From: Mucilaginibacter sp. Bleaf8
Lineage (GTDB): Bacteria > Bacteroidota > Bacteroidia > Sphingobacteriales > Sphingobacteriaceae
DNA length: 64,000 nucleotides
Assembly: GCF_018390515.1 (NCBI RefSeq)
Contig: NZ_JAHBBK010000001.1
Location: forward strand, 248,001 to 312,000
Direction of reading: 5' to 3'
A model generated the notes under the pieces. That model had not been told where the DNA came from. It was given only the letters and a program-made list of their open reading frames with translations, and did not search any database. Positions 16,841-26,716 of this stretch are shown in pieces (position 1 is the stretch's first letter; each line of letters starts with the position of its first letter). The translations under genes were made by a program, and so were the position numbers.

Positions 16841-17326
16841 CTACTTCCTGCGCAACCAGGTAATTGCTGCTGCGGTTACAAACGCAGTTACAAATACCTT
16901 TTGCGCCAAGCCCTTTGGATTGTGTTTTAATTCGGCTTTCCAGCCTTTTTCGGCCAGTATGTTAGGTATATGCCCGCGTTTAAAGTCGTCAAAAATACCC
17001 TCCACTACATTTACACGGTCGGCCAGTAAGAGCGGCAGCCAGTGCCCGTAGCTCGATTCACTATACTTAAATGCATAGCGGCGTATAGCACCACTTAAAC
17101 CCGAAGGCGGTGCTACCGTACCAAACACGGCGGTAACGTTAGGGCGCTCGTTAGAGTGCAATACCTCAACGGTTACCGGTTGTAGCTCAGGCCTTACCCA
17201 GTTAATGCGGTTATGGTCATCGCCGGTGTATTTTTTCATTGGATGCGTAGGCTCATTGGTCGGGTCGGCATCCACACCCCAGCCTTTTATATGCGAATAG
17301 TCGTTTTCGTTTACTGAATTTTCCAT
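16841..17326 (-). CDS. Unknown protein coupled to alcohol dehydrogenase, C-terminal membrane anchor
   Basis: 161 residues, hydrophilic at the N-terminus (HIKGWGVDADPTNEPTHP), with a central FGTVAPPSGLSGAIRRYAF segment and a short hydrophobic stretch near the end (VFVTAFVTAAAITWLRRK). The ATG overlaps the alcohol dehydrogenase stop by 16 bases in another frame, so translation of the two is probably coupled. I do not recognise a domain with certainty. The tail suggests membrane association; a role linked to the dehydrogenase is inferred from the overlap only. Confidence 0.75.
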   Translation of the reverse strand: MENSVNENDYSHIKGWGVDADPTNEPTHPMKKYTGDDHNRINWVRPELQPVTVEVLHSNERPNVTAVFGTVAPPSGLSGAIRRYAFKYSESSYGHWLPLLLADRVNVVEGIFDDFKRGHIPNILAEKGWKAELKHNPKGLAQKVFVTAFVTAAAITWLRRK

Positions 17327-18498
17327 GATGTTTGTCCTCCTTTGTTAAAAACTGCAGTTGGTGGAATCAGAATTGGTTTGATACAGTTATCCAGCTTTGC
17401 CGAAAAAATGTGATAAGCATCGGCCACTTCTTCCAGCGGAATGCGGTGGGTGATGATGCCTTTCGGATCAAGTCGACCGGCTTGTATGTGTTCAATCAAC
17501 CTCGGCAGCAAACGTTTTACTGATGCCTGGTTAGCACGGATGGTAATACCCTTATTTACCACGTTACCAATTGGTACCAGGTTATCGGTAGGGCCATAAA
17601 CGCCAACTATGGATACGATGCCGCCTTTTTTAACAGAATTGATTGCCCAATGCAATGCAGTAGCCGAACCGGCCTGCAGCATCATTTTGCGGCCGGTAAT
17701 AGTTTGCATAGCGCTTCCGGCAGCATCGCCGCCTACCGCATCAATACACACATCGGCACCAAACCAATCGGTTGTTTTTTTGATGAACAAAACCGGATCT
17801 TCCAGTGAGCGGAAGTTATAGGCCTCACACTGTGCATAGTTGCGGGCAAATTCCAGGCGGTATTCCAGGTGATCGATAATAATTACGCGGCCTGCGCCAA
17901 ATAACCAGGCGCATTTTGCGGCCATTATACCAACCGGACCAGCACCAAACACAACTACGGTGTCGCCTTTTTTGATACCGCCCATTTCGGCAGCCTGATA
18001 ACCCGTTGGTACCACGTCGGTTAAAAGCACCGCATCGTCTGGGTCCATATCAGCCGGGATAATGGTAGGGCCAACATCAGCATATGGTACGCGCACATAT
18101 TCGGCCTGGCCGCCATCAAAGCCACCGGCAGTATGCGAATAGCCGAATATACCACCTACAGCCGTAGCTTGTGGGTTCGATTCATGACAGTTGCCATATA
18201 ATTCCTGCTTACAAAATGCGCACTGGCCGCAGGCAATGTTAAAAGGCACCAATACGTTATCGCCAACCTTCAGCTTGGTAACCGAAGGGCCAATCTCTTC
18301 AACAATACCAATGAACTCATGGCCGAAGGTTGTGCCTACACGTGTGTCTGGCACCAAACCATGATACAGGTGTAAATCTGAACCACAAATGCAAGAACGT
18401 GTTACACGTACTATGGCGTCATTAGGATGCAGAATTTCGGGATAAGGTTTTTGGTCGGCACGGACCCTGAACGGGCCCCGGTAATTCATTGCTAACAT
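17311..18498 (-). CDS. Zinc-dependent alcohol dehydrogenase, formaldehyde-dehydrogenase-like
   Basis: 395 residues of the zinc MDR family. Catalytic zinc ligands are Cys38 (CICGSD) and His60-Glu61 (FGHEF). The structural zinc site is complete at Cys90, 93, 96 and 104. The NAD-binding Rossmann loop is GAGPVG (185-190). DVVPTGYQAAE near 161 and GWFGADV-like segments resemble the glutathione-independent formaldehyde dehydrogenase subgroup. It should oxidise an alcohol or aldehyde with NAD(P)+. The substrate is unproven. It is the first gene of a two-gene operon, followed by the overlapping 161-residue gene and a terminator. Confidence 0.88.
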   Translation of the reverse strand: MLAMNYRGPFRVRADQKPYPEILHPNDAIVRVTRSCICGSDLHLYHGLVPDTRVGTTFGHEFIGIVEEIGPSVTKLKVGDNVLVPFNIACGQCAFCKQELYGNCHESNPQATAVGGIFGYSHTAGGFDGGQAEYVRVPYADVGPTIIPADMDPDDAVLLTDVVPTGYQAAEMGGIKKGDTVVVFGAGPVGIMAAKCAWLFGAGRVIIIDHLEYRLEFARNYAQCEAYNFRSLEDPVLFIKKTTDWFGADVCIDAVGGDAAGSAMQTITGRKMMLQAGSATALHWAINSVKKGGIVSIVGVYGPTDNLVPIGNVVNKGITIRANQASVKRLLPRLIEHIQAGRLDPKGIITHRIPLEEVADAYHIFSAKLDNCIKPILIPPTAVFNKGGQTSWKIQ

Positions 18499-18819
18499 AA
18501 TGGTGTATTATTAATTTAAGTTTTTAACCGTATGTTTATTTAATATCACCAACAGCCTGTTTACCATAAAGTTTTACTTCCCGATCCCTTTTAAACTATA
18601 GCGTTATAATTTAGCGCATTAAGAAAATATGGCTGCGTGGATTAAGTATTGATACAAGGAAATATATCATTACAATTAATTGAAAAATTAATTTCTAACT
18701 GCTATGTAATTACCACAACTTATCACTTTATTTAACGTAGTAATGCTATATAGCCTGGCTATTATAGCTGCGCTGGTGCTGCCCTAACAGCCTGTTAAAC
18801 TATTGATTAAACACTTTTT
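18499..18819. other. Intergenic region, 321 bp, divergent promoters expected
   Basis: AT-rich gap between the divergent alcohol dehydrogenase and the REC-kinase gene. No complete TAnnTTTG box with partner, hairpin terminator or RNA gene is seen. A 14-codon ORF at 18743-18787 is hydrophobic but has no other support. Confidence 0.5.
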
Positions 18820-20382
18820 ATGAACGAATTGAATACCGCCGTCCTGGTTATTGATGACGAGGAGATGGTGAGGGATAATATTGAAGATATTTTAGTACCT
18901 CAGCACCAGTCAGAAGAACAAAGCTATATAGATAGCGCAATGGACATTTTGTTTGATACGCAGAAGCCGCTGCTTACGCGTACGCGTAATTTCCCGTCGT
19001 TCACGGTTGAGAAAGCATCCAATGGAATGGAGGGTGTTAAAAAAGTGCAGCAAGCGGTACAAAGCGGCAAACCTTATGCTGTAATATTTTTGGACATGCG
19101 TATGCCCGGTTGGAGCGGCCTGGAAACGGCGATGGAAATCAGGAAATATGATGTTAAAGCCGAAATTATTTTTATTACAGCTTATAGTGATCGCTCTATA
19201 GATGATATAGTGGAGCAGGCCGGGCAAAACGTGGGTTATCACTGCAAGCCATACGCTCCCGAAGAGATTATACAATTAGCAACCAAGGCCGTAACGGATT
19301 ATAACAGGTTGCGAAACCTTGAAAGGTTAATCGAATCCATTTCAAACATTGGCTGGAAAAGAAACCAGCTGGATTCGCTGTTGAAAAATATCCTGGATCA
19401 GTTGGCCGGCTCTATTGATACCGATATGGCTCTGATTGGCAAGCTGCATGATAATTTTACGTATGAAAAAGTATTGTCGATCGGTGCGCTGGAAGAAAAA
19501 GTAAACCTGTCGGAACTGATCAATCGCGTCAAGAATACACCTATCGGGAACAATGAGGTTGTTCAGATTGATGAGCTGGTGCTGGCACGCTTAGATAGTT
19601 ATTCGGTATTCGCCATATTAAAGAAGCAGGAACGGCTGAAAACCGAGAAGATGTACCTGCTTAAACTATTTGTTCAGAATGCCGCGCAAGCCATCCGGAA
19701 TGCCGAACTGAATGAAAAGCTGATGCAACAGGAAAAGCTTTCGGCCGTAGGGCAGGTAATTGGTATGGTGATGCACGACTTACGCACGCCTATCAAAAAC
19801 ATCAGGCTTATTACAGACCTGGTACGTGAAGAGGGGAACGGTAGTGAACTGATAGATCTTATTGACCGTTCAGCCGAACAAGCCTCCGAAATATTTGATG
19901 ACTTTTTGGATTTTATAAAGGATACGCCGGTACATAAATCGCCGGTGAACTTGCTCGCTGCGGTTAATGAAGCCGTGAAAATGGCTGAGGGGCGTGAGGG
20001 TGTAGAATCGATTTCTATACATATAGACATACCAGAAACACTTACCATTGCTGCTGACGAAAGCAAGCTACGACGTGCCATCAGTAATTTGGTCAATAAC
20101 TCGATTGATGCATTGTATAATTATAGCGTACCAAACGCACAGGTTGCTATCAAGGCGGAAGTTAATGACAATAAAGCCTTGTTAACCATTCGCGATAACG
20201 GGCCGGGTATACCGCGTGATATCATCAAAACGCTGTTTGAGCCTTTTGTAACAAAGCACAAAAGCAATGGTACGGGTTTGGGTTTGGCTATTGTTAAGCA
20301 GTACATCACGGCACATGGTGGTAATATTGAAGTAAGCAATGATAGTGGTGCGGTGTTTACTATCACATTGCCAATCGACTAA
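18820..20382 (+). CDS. Fused response-regulator receiver and histidine kinase
   Basis: 520 residues, no membrane segment. The receiver domain (about 6-160) has Asp12/Asp13, phospho-acceptor Asp92 (IFLDMRMPGWSG), Thr120 and Lys143. About 30 extra residues (near 28-60) separate helix 1 from strand 2. A GAF-like sensor region (about 190-295) follows, then HisKA with His319 (MHDLRTP), N-box Asn427, DNGPGIP at 459-465 and GTGLGL at 484-489. A cytoplasmic kinase with an N-terminal receiver can be controlled by phosphorylation from another kinase. The PAS kinase starting 6 bases downstream is the obvious partner, by context only. Confidence 0.9.
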   Translation: MNELNTAVLVIDDEEMVRDNIEDILVPQHQSEEQSYIDSAMDILFDTQKPLLTRTRNFPSFTVEKASNGMEGVKKVQQAVQSGKPYAVIFLDMRMPGWSGLETAMEIRKYDVKAEIIFITAYSDRSIDDIVEQAGQNVGYHCKPYAPEEIIQLATKAVTDYNRLRNLERLIESISNIGWKRNQLDSLLKNILDQLAGSIDTDMALIGKLHDNFTYEKVLSIGALEEKVNLSELINRVKNTPIGNNEVVQIDELVLARLDSYSVFAILKKQERLKTEKMYLLKLFVQNAAQAIRNAELNEKLMQQEKLSAVGQVIGMVMHDLRTPIKNIRLITDLVREEGNGSELIDLIDRSAEQASEIFDDFLDFIKDTPVHKSPVNLLAAVNEAVKMAEGREGVESISIHIDIPETLTIAADESKLRRAISNLVNNSIDALYNYSVPNAQVAIKAEVNDNKALLTIRDNGPGIPRDIIKTLFEPFVTKHKSNGTGLGLAIVKQYITAHGGNIEVSNDSGAVFTITLPID

Positions 20383-20388
20383 AAACAA

Positions 20389-22206
20389 GTGACCTTTACC
20401 GAAACTGAACCTGCAATGAACGCCACCGAACCAAAAGATACCTTTGATGAAAATATTCAGTACACATCACAGCAAGTAGAGGAGCTGGTTGATAGTTTAG
20501 CCACTTACCGCGCGCTTATTGAGGCGTCTAATACCGGTGCATGGGAATATTTTACAGATAGTAAGCACTTAAATTGCAATCATGTCTATTATTCACTGCT
20601 GGGTTATGATCTGGCTGATTTTGTTGCCCTGGAAGGGAATAATATACAACGCACTTGGGTTGATTTTTTGCATCCAGATGATCTGGCACTGGCCATGCGT
20701 TTGTTTGAAAAATATGTACACAGGCCCGTAGGCAGGTATGAAAATGCTTTCCGGATGCGGCATAAAAACGGTCATTGGGTTTGGATCTGGTCGCGGGGGT
20801 GTTACATTAAAGATTCATCCGGCAATAATACCAATCGCATTATTGGCACACATGTAGACATTACCCGCCATAAACTGGCCGAGGAGCAGATGCAACGGGA
20901 ACGTATTTTGCTGCGTACGCTCATTGATAATTTGCCGGATACCATTTATGTTAAAGATGAGGCTGCACGTAAGGTAATATCAAATAAAGCAGATGTTAGG
21001 GTGCTGGGTGCAACTGCAGAGCAAGAAGTGCTGGGTAAAACAGATCTGGAACTTTATACAGAACATATAGACATTGGCAAGCGAGGGTACGCTGATGATA
21101 TGCGGGTCCTTAGCACAGGAGAACCCATTATAGACCGGGAGGAATTTTTTTGGGACGAAGAAGGGAACAAAAACTGGTTGCTCACATCAAAAGTACCGGT
21201 GCGTGATGTGAACGGTAATATTATCAGTTTACTGGGTATCGGTCATAATATAACCAAACGCAAAAAGGCAGAGGAAGAATTAAAGAAACTGAACGCCGAA
21301 CTGAATCAGCAATCAAAAGAGCTAAGCGAGCAGGCCGAAGAATTGAAGGTGCTCAATGAGCAGATGATTATGCAGCAGGAACAGGAAATGGAAAAAGCTA
21401 TAGCGCAGGGTAAGTTCGAAATTGCATCGGAGGTATTGCACGATATAGGCAATGCTTTGGTTGGCTTTGGTTCTTACCTAAACCGAATCAACCGCACGCT
21501 TGACAAAAGTAACATTGATACCATAAAGGGCTTAAATCAGTTTCTGGCAAGCCAGCAAACAGCCATTGCAGGTGCTATAGGTGCAGATAAAACAAACGCG
21601 CTGATTACCATAACCGATGGCATTTCCAAAACGCAGGTTACCAACAAGGATGAGATAAGCAACTCTGTGTGGGAACTGGTTAACATCATTACCCATATTC
21701 AGGAAATTTTAAACATTCAGCGGCAATTTGTGCGCGAACATGGCGAGGTGCATGAGCGCAAGCCTGTAAACCTTATCAGCATTATAGATGATTGCCGTTC
21801 TATGCTGATGGCATCGTTCGAGAAAAAAGGTATTCGCATTACCATTAATGCAGAGCCCGGCAGTTATGTGATTAAAGGCGATCACACTAAGTTAATGCAG
21901 GTGATGCTTAACGTGCTTAAAAACAGCGTGGAAGCCATAAAGGTAGACGCTACTGATAAAAAGATCAATGTTCAACTAAACCAAACAACTGAACGCATCA
22001 AATTAGTGGTTAATGATAATGGGGAAGGGTTTGATAGCGAAACCGGTGAACATCTGTTTGAACGTGGGTTTACGACTAAAAAAAGCGGCACAGGGCTTGG
22101 CTTATACAACTGCCGCTCTATAGTGGAAAGCCATGCTGGTAGTTTCGAAATTGCAAGCGCAGGAACAGGTAAGGGGGCTACTACAACTATCCAATTCTTT
22201 AAGTAG
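20389..22206 (+). CDS. Cytoplasmic PAS-PAS histidine kinase with unusual H-box
   Basis: 605 residues. PAS 1 (about 35-165) contains DFLHPDDLALAM and GTHVDITRHK; PAS 2 is at about 175-292. A coiled coil (about 293-345) leads to the phospho-acceptor region EVLHDIGNALVG (His351), which differs from the usual HELRTP. The ATPase domain has Asn512 (LKNSVEAIK), NDNGEGFD at 542-549 and GTGLGL at 567-572. No membrane segments. A GTG at 20389, 6 bases after the REC-kinase stop, or an ATG at 20416 can be the start. It is almost certainly co-transcribed with the REC-kinase and may phosphorylate its receiver (inference). Confidence 0.88.
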   Translation: MTFTETEPAMNATEPKDTFDENIQYTSQQVEELVDSLATYRALIEASNTGAWEYFTDSKHLNCNHVYYSLLGYDLADFVALEGNNIQRTWVDFLHPDDLALAMRLFEKYVHRPVGRYENAFRMRHKNGHWVWIWSRGCYIKDSSGNNTNRIIGTHVDITRHKLAEEQMQRERILLRTLIDNLPDTIYVKDEAARKVISNKADVRVLGATAEQEVLGKTDLELYTEHIDIGKRGYADDMRVLSTGEPIIDREEFFWDEEGNKNWLLTSKVPVRDVNGNIISLLGIGHNITKRKKAEEELKKLNAELNQQSKELSEQAEELKVLNEQMIMQQEQEMEKAIAQGKFEIASEVLHDIGNALVGFGSYLNRINRTLDKSNIDTIKGLNQFLASQQTAIAGAIGADKTNALITITDGISKTQVTNKDEISNSVWELVNIITHIQEILNIQRQFVREHGEVHERKPVNLISIIDDCRSMLMASFEKKGIRITINAEPGSYVIKGDHTKLMQVMLNVLKNSVEAIKVDATDKKINVQLNQTTERIKLVVNDNGEGFDSETGEHLFERGFTTKKSGTGLGLYNCRSIVESHAGSFEIASAGTGKGATTTIQFFK

Positions 22207-22291
22207 GGTTGTAATGCGTAATTTTAGCTGAAAGTGTTTTTGTTTAGCTGCTTTTAATTAATTTAAGGCCTTATTCAAATAACCTGCTTAC

Positions 22292-22687
22292 ATGAAAAAC
22301 ATTAACCGTCGGCAATTTACAAAGAAAGCTTCCTGGCTTACAGGTAGTGCTTTATTGTCATCTGCAGCGCCTGTCAATTATCCTGTTGTACACCACGTAT
22401 TCTTCTGGCTCAAAAATCCGCAATCTGTATCAGATCGGGATAAGCTGGTAGCCGGTGTAAAAACGCTTGCAAAAATCAAATCTGTGCGCCAGTTACATGT
22501 AGGCATAGTTGCCGGTACCGAAAAACGTGATGTAGTTGATCAAAGCTGGGCCGTATCTGAACTCATCTTTTTTAGTGATCTGGCTGGCCAGGAAACCTAT
22601 CAATCGCATCCTGTTCACTTAGAATTTATTAAAAATTACAGCCATCTTTGGGATAAGGTTGTTGTGTATGACGCTCAAAATGTGTAA
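22292..22687 (+). CDS. Dabb-domain protein with Tat-like signal
   Basis: 131 residues. An N-terminal stretch (NRRQFTKKASWLTGSALLSSAA) has twin arginines and looks like a Tat or weak Sec signal. The remainder is a Dabb alpha/beta-barrel domain: VHHVFFWLKNP, DKLVAGVKTLAKIKSV, WAVSELIFFSDLAGQETYQSHPVHLEFI. Dabb domains dimerise through beta-sheets and occur in stress-responsive or small-molecule-binding proteins. An exported Dabb protein could bind a ligand in the periplasm, but that role is only a guess. It is a single gene with no clear terminator. Confidence 0.85.
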   Translation: MKNINRRQFTKKASWLTGSALLSSAAPVNYPVVHHVFFWLKNPQSVSDRDKLVAGVKTLAKIKSVRQLHVGIVAGTEKRDVVDQSWAVSELIFFSDLAGQETYQSHPVHLEFIKNYSHLWDKVVVYDAQNV

Positions 22688-22930
22688 ATTAAATATTAGC
22701 CATATTAAGCTGATGTTTAATTCTCAAAATATCCTTTAAATTCCAAAACCTTATAGGTAAATAACTGTTGTGAAAGCCTACGTGCATACGTTTGAATACG
22801 AAGATCTGATAGGGCGCTGGCTGTAATAAATTAACGATCTTATAATAAGAGCTCATATTGCCAAAACAGTTTTTATTGCCATATTTGGAAGTAATCAAAC
22901 TTGCAATCACATTTTTAAATATAATTACCT

Positions 22931-24667
22931 ATGCAGGAATTAGAACCATCCGTTCTTCAAAAAGTAAATACATGGCTTCAAGGAAGTTATGATGCTGATG
23001 TAAAACAAAGTATTCAGAAACTGCTTGATGACAAAGCCTACACCGAACTAACCGACTCCTTTTATAAAGACCTTGAATTTGGTACCGGTGGCTTACGCGG
23101 TATCATGGGGCCGGGCTCAAATCGTGTTAACAAATACACCATTGGCGCTGCCACACAAGGTTTAGCCAACTACTTAAAGAAAACCTACCCCGGCGAACAG
23201 GTAAAAGTGGCCATTGCACATGATAGCCGTAATAATTCCGACCTGTTGGCTGGTATCACGGCCGACGTTTTTTCGGCAAACGGCATCTACGTTTATTTTT
23301 TCAGCGCATTGCGTCCTACACCGGAGCTGTCTTTTGCTATCCGTCACTTGGGTTGTAAAAGCGGAGTTATGCTTACAGCTTCGCATAATCCTAAAGAGTA
23401 TAATGGTTACAAGGCTTACGGTCATGATGGTGGCCAGTTTGTGTCACCAGCCGATAAAGAGGTAATGCAGGAAGTTGCAGCTATCACCAGCATTGATGAG
23501 GTTAATTTCACGCGCAAAGAGGCGAATATCGAAATGATTGGTGAGGAGATAGATCAGCTGTATTTAGATAAAATCACCGCACTTTCTGTTTCTCCGGATG
23601 CTATTCAGCGCCAAAAAGATTTAAAGATCGTTTATTCGCCTATACACGGTACGGGTATCACCTTAGTGCCTAAAGCACTACAGCAATTCGGCTTCGAGAA
23701 TGTTACTTTAGTTGAAGAGCAGGTACAGCCTGACGGTAATTTTCCGACCGTTGTTTATCCAAACCCGGAAGAAAAAGAGGCGCTTACCTTGGCGCTTAAA
23801 AAAGCGCAGGAAATAGATGCCGATTTAGTATTGGCTACCGACCCGGATGCCGACCGCGTAGGCATTGCCGTTAAAAATAACGATAACGAATTTATTCTGC
23901 TTAATGGTAACCAAACCGGTAGTTTATTAATTAACTACCTGCTTACTGCATGGCAGGAAAAAGGCAAGCTTACCGGCAACGAGTACATTGTAAAAACCAT
24001 TGTAACCTCGTACCTGATTGATAACATTGCCAAAGAAAAAGGCGTGAAGTGTTACAATACACTTACCGGCTTTAAGTACATTGGCGAACTGATGACCCAA
24101 TTTGAAGGTAAGCAGACCTTTATTGGTGGTGGCGAAGAGAGCTATGGCTACCTGATTGGCGAATTGGTTCGTGATAAGGATGCTGTGGTTTCAAGCGCTT
24201 TTATTGCCGAAATGACTGCATTTTATAAAGACAAAGGCAGCAGCTTATTTGATGCCTTGCTGGACACTTACCTGCAATACGGTTTCTTTAAAGAGAAGTT
24301 AATTTCCATTACCAAAAAAGGTAAAACTGGCGCGGAAGAGATTAAGGCCATGATGGAAAAGTACCGCACTAACCCACCGGCTACTTTGGGAGGATCTAAA
24401 GTGATTGCCTTAAAGGATTATGAACTGCGTATAGAAACAGACTTAACCAGCAATACAACAAAACCGACTGATTTGCCAAAATCGGACGTGTTGCAGTTTG
24501 TTACCGAAGAAGGCAGCATTATATCGGCCCGCCCTTCAGGTACTGAGCCTAAAATCAAATTCTATTGCAGCGTAAAAGGCACACTGCCAAGCAAAGACGT
24601 TTACGAAGAAGCAGACAAGCAAATGGATGCTAAAATTGATGCAATTATGCAGGATTTAGGCGTATAA
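22931..24667 (+). CDS. Phosphohexomutase (phosphoglucomutase/phosphomannomutase)
   Basis: 578 residues, typical for the long alpha-D-phosphohexomutase form of Bacteroidota. The catalytic phosphoserine motif is TASHNPKEYNGY (Ser151). The metal-binding loop is DPDADR at 304-309, the sugar-binding loop GGEESYGYL, and the phosphate-binding loop RPSGTEPKIKFY. The enzyme interconverts hexose-1- and hexose-6-phosphate, feeding glycogen, cell-wall and exopolysaccharide synthesis. The preferred sugar cannot be read off with confidence. A hairpin terminator follows. It is a single-gene unit. Confidence 0.95.
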   Translation: MQELEPSVLQKVNTWLQGSYDADVKQSIQKLLDDKAYTELTDSFYKDLEFGTGGLRGIMGPGSNRVNKYTIGAATQGLANYLKKTYPGEQVKVAIAHDSRNNSDLLAGITADVFSANGIYVYFFSALRPTPELSFAIRHLGCKSGVMLTASHNPKEYNGYKAYGHDGGQFVSPADKEVMQEVAAITSIDEVNFTRKEANIEMIGEEIDQLYLDKITALSVSPDAIQRQKDLKIVYSPIHGTGITLVPKALQQFGFENVTLVEEQVQPDGNFPTVVYPNPEEKEALTLALKKAQEIDADLVLATDPDADRVGIAVKNNDNEFILLNGNQTGSLLINYLLTAWQEKGKLTGNEYIVKTIVTSYLIDNIAKEKGVKCYNTLTGFKYIGELMTQFEGKQTFIGGGEESYGYLIGELVRDKDAVVSSAFIAEMTAFYKDKGSSLFDALLDTYLQYGFFKEKLISITKKGKTGAEEIKAMMEKYRTNPPATLGGSKVIALKDYELRIETDLTSNTTKPTDLPKSDVLQFVTEEGSIISARPSGTEPKIKFYCSVKGTLPSKDVYEEADKQMDAKIDAIMQDLGV

Positions 24668-24683
24668 TTCCTTTAATATTAAT

Positions 24684-24722
24684 AAGAAAGGCTCCGTACA
24701 TAAAGTAGGGAGCCTTTCTTAG
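24684..24722. terminator. Hairpin terminator between convergent genes
   Basis: A 12-bp perfect stem, AAGAAAGGCTCC / GGAGCCTTTCTT, encloses a 13-base loop. T-richness on either side is moderate. It separates the phosphohexomutase gene from the convergent AsmA-like gene. Confidence 0.7.
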
Positions 24723-24741
24723 TATATGAGGTTTTGACTTG

Positions 24742-26508
24742 CTACTTTGCTTTGCCCTGCTGGTGCTTTTTGATAGCTTTCTGCTTATCTTTCTTTGCTT
24801 TTTTCACATCGGCATCAGGCTTATTATTCATATTGAAGCCAACACAGGGTTTGATGCCCATCAGTAGCGTACGCCATATGGTTTTGAAGAAAGGGTAATC
24901 TTTGGGCCTTACATAATTTACATTACCTATCCGGGGTGGGGCATTCTGATTATCCGGGTTGTTGTTTTTCAGGAAAAACGAATTGACGGCTAAGCTTATG
25001 AGCGGGCGTTTCTTCATTTTGCCTTCTATAGTATCTGCCTTCTGTAATTCAACCTTCAAATCATTATAAAGTAAGGTAACGCGACCTTTACTAGCAATCT
25101 TGTTTGCATTAATATCAAATGCAAGCTTATTAAGCCTGCCTGATTTAATACTTACCGATGCTAATGGAACTGTTGCAGCATTAAATGCCGACATGTTCAT
25201 CGTACTTAACGATCCCTGGTAACTGTAAGAGTAGAGACTGTCGCGAAGATTGAAAGCAAAAGCCACATGCAGGTCAGCCTTTTTCATGAAGCGTGCGTTT
25301 AGCTTAACATAGCACCACTTTTGCTTAGCTAATGCAGAGGAGTCGTTCGTGACGTTAGCCATGCGACTATTTACCTCACTGAAGTCAAGCACCCCGGTCC
25401 GCTTATTTTTCGTATTATATTCCCGGTAGTTAATAGCATACCGATTAATTAAAACGGTATCAGCCTTAATTCGAACAGGAAGGGTACGCAGTATTTGGTT
25501 AGGGAAGGTACTGGCTTTATCTTTATTAATACCTTCAGGATTGAATCTGGGATTGCTGAACACGCCTATGTAGCCACCCAATAAACTTACTTTTGAAGCT
25601 TGTATAAGTTGCGTCTTGCTGTAAGCGTCCCAGTCGAAATTATGAAACTTGATAGTCTTGGTCCAGATGGAAAACCGGTCGCTGTGTGTATTAGAAAAAA
25701 ACTTTTGAGGGTTTAACAAAGGTGATAACGATAGTCCGTCAACTTGTAACAGCTTGGATGTTGTCGAAAACTGGACAAGTTTAGCCTTGTAGGCATAAAG
25801 CCCTTTAGCTGAACGTCCATTGTAATTATGAAGCTTCAACTCTACTTTACGGCAAAACAGAAAGCGTTTGTCATCAAACTGGCTGGCCGAGTCGATCAGT
25901 AAGTCATGTACATTAATATCAAGTTCTTTAAAGCTTGATTTTGCTGGTTTAATGGTTTTGAAATCTATGTAGTGAAGTTGAGCATTACGTATGGCAATTT
26001 TTTCAACGCGTACCTCCTTAAAAGTCTTAGATATTTTCTGGTAAATCGTCTGGTTATCTTTTTTTTTCTTGCCTTTTTCCGGATTGCTGTAGGCTGCCAT
26101 TCTTATATCCGGTAAATCCACTTGTATCAAGCCTATATCCAATTTTTTTTGCAACCACAACTTAAACGGATGTGTATGGCTCAATACCATTTTGTTTACC
26201 TGCAAAGAAAACAAGGTGCCTGGTGATTTTTTGTTCTTCTGCTTTTCTTTAAAAAGGTTGGTATCGGCAATCAATTTGAGGTTGGACAAGGTGATCTGCC
26301 CTTTAAGCAAGTTGATACTAGCATCGTCAAATTCAATTCGGTACAAGCTGTCAGTGCCTTTGGTTATTGCCTTGTTTGCTTCCCTTTTAATTATACCCGG
26401 ACCAAACAATGTGATAGCAAAAAAGCATACAATAAATAGCAGAACTAAACCTGATAGGACAATAAGCATTTTCCTTTGCCAGGTATGTTTTAAAAATTTA
26501 AATGCCAT
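24742..26508 (-). CDS. AsmA-like membrane-anchored envelope protein
   Basis: 588 residues. A short cytoplasmic start (MAFKFLKHTWQRK) leads into one N-terminal membrane helix (about 14-36), then a long beta-rich periplasmic region with the AsmA/DUF748 pattern FDDASINLLKGQITLSNLKL just after the helix. The C-terminus is very basic (KKAKKDKQKAIKKHQ). AsmA-like proteins are inner-membrane anchored and reach into the periplasm, and several are implicated in lipid transport to the outer membrane. The assignment rests on overall pattern, so the function is tentative. Confidence 0.7.
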   Translation of the reverse strand: MAFKFLKHTWQRKMLIVLSGLVLLFIVCFFAITLFGPGIIKREANKAITKGTDSLYRIEFDDASINLLKGQITLSNLKLIADTNLFKEKQKNKKSPGTLFSLQVNKMVLSHTHPFKLWLQKKLDIGLIQVDLPDIRMAAYSNPEKGKKKKDNQTIYQKISKTFKEVRVEKIAIRNAQLHYIDFKTIKPAKSSFKELDINVHDLLIDSASQFDDKRFLFCRKVELKLHNYNGRSAKGLYAYKAKLVQFSTTSKLLQVDGLSLSPLLNPQKFFSNTHSDRFSIWTKTIKFHNFDWDAYSKTQLIQASKVSLLGGYIGVFSNPRFNPEGINKDKASTFPNQILRTLPVRIKADTVLINRYAINYREYNTKNKRTGVLDFSEVNSRMANVTNDSSALAKQKWCYVKLNARFMKKADLHVAFAFNLRDSLYSYSYQGSLSTMNMSAFNAATVPLASVSIKSGRLNKLAFDINANKIASKGRVTLLYNDLKVELQKADTIEGKMKKRPLISLAVNSFFLKNNNPDNQNAPPRIGNVNYVRPKDYPFFKTIWRTLLMGIKPCVGFNMNNKPDADVKKAKKDKQKAIKKHQQGKAK

Positions 26509-26716
26509 TTATTTGATGCTACTTTGATAGTTTGCTATATGCTCTGAAAGCAACAAGCGATATCAAGTTCAGTTTGATACGACTTAATAAAGGACACTAT
26601 ATTGTAAATTGGGGCCACCGCAATGTGCGTACAGCCAAAATTGAATGTCTAATTTCTGACCTGTATAAAAAGCTAAGTGTACGGCTTCTCAATACTTTGT
26701 CGCCGCGAACCAAAAA

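Noticed and set aside
18170..18190. A tRNA-like GGTTCGATTC sequence
   Set aside because: It is inside the alcohol dehydrogenase gene and no cloverleaf can be built around it.
18743..18787. A 14-codon hydrophobic ORF (MLYSLAIIAALVLP) before the REC-kinase gene
   Set aside because: Too short, with no start signal or other support; the region is AT-rich and such ORFs occur by chance.
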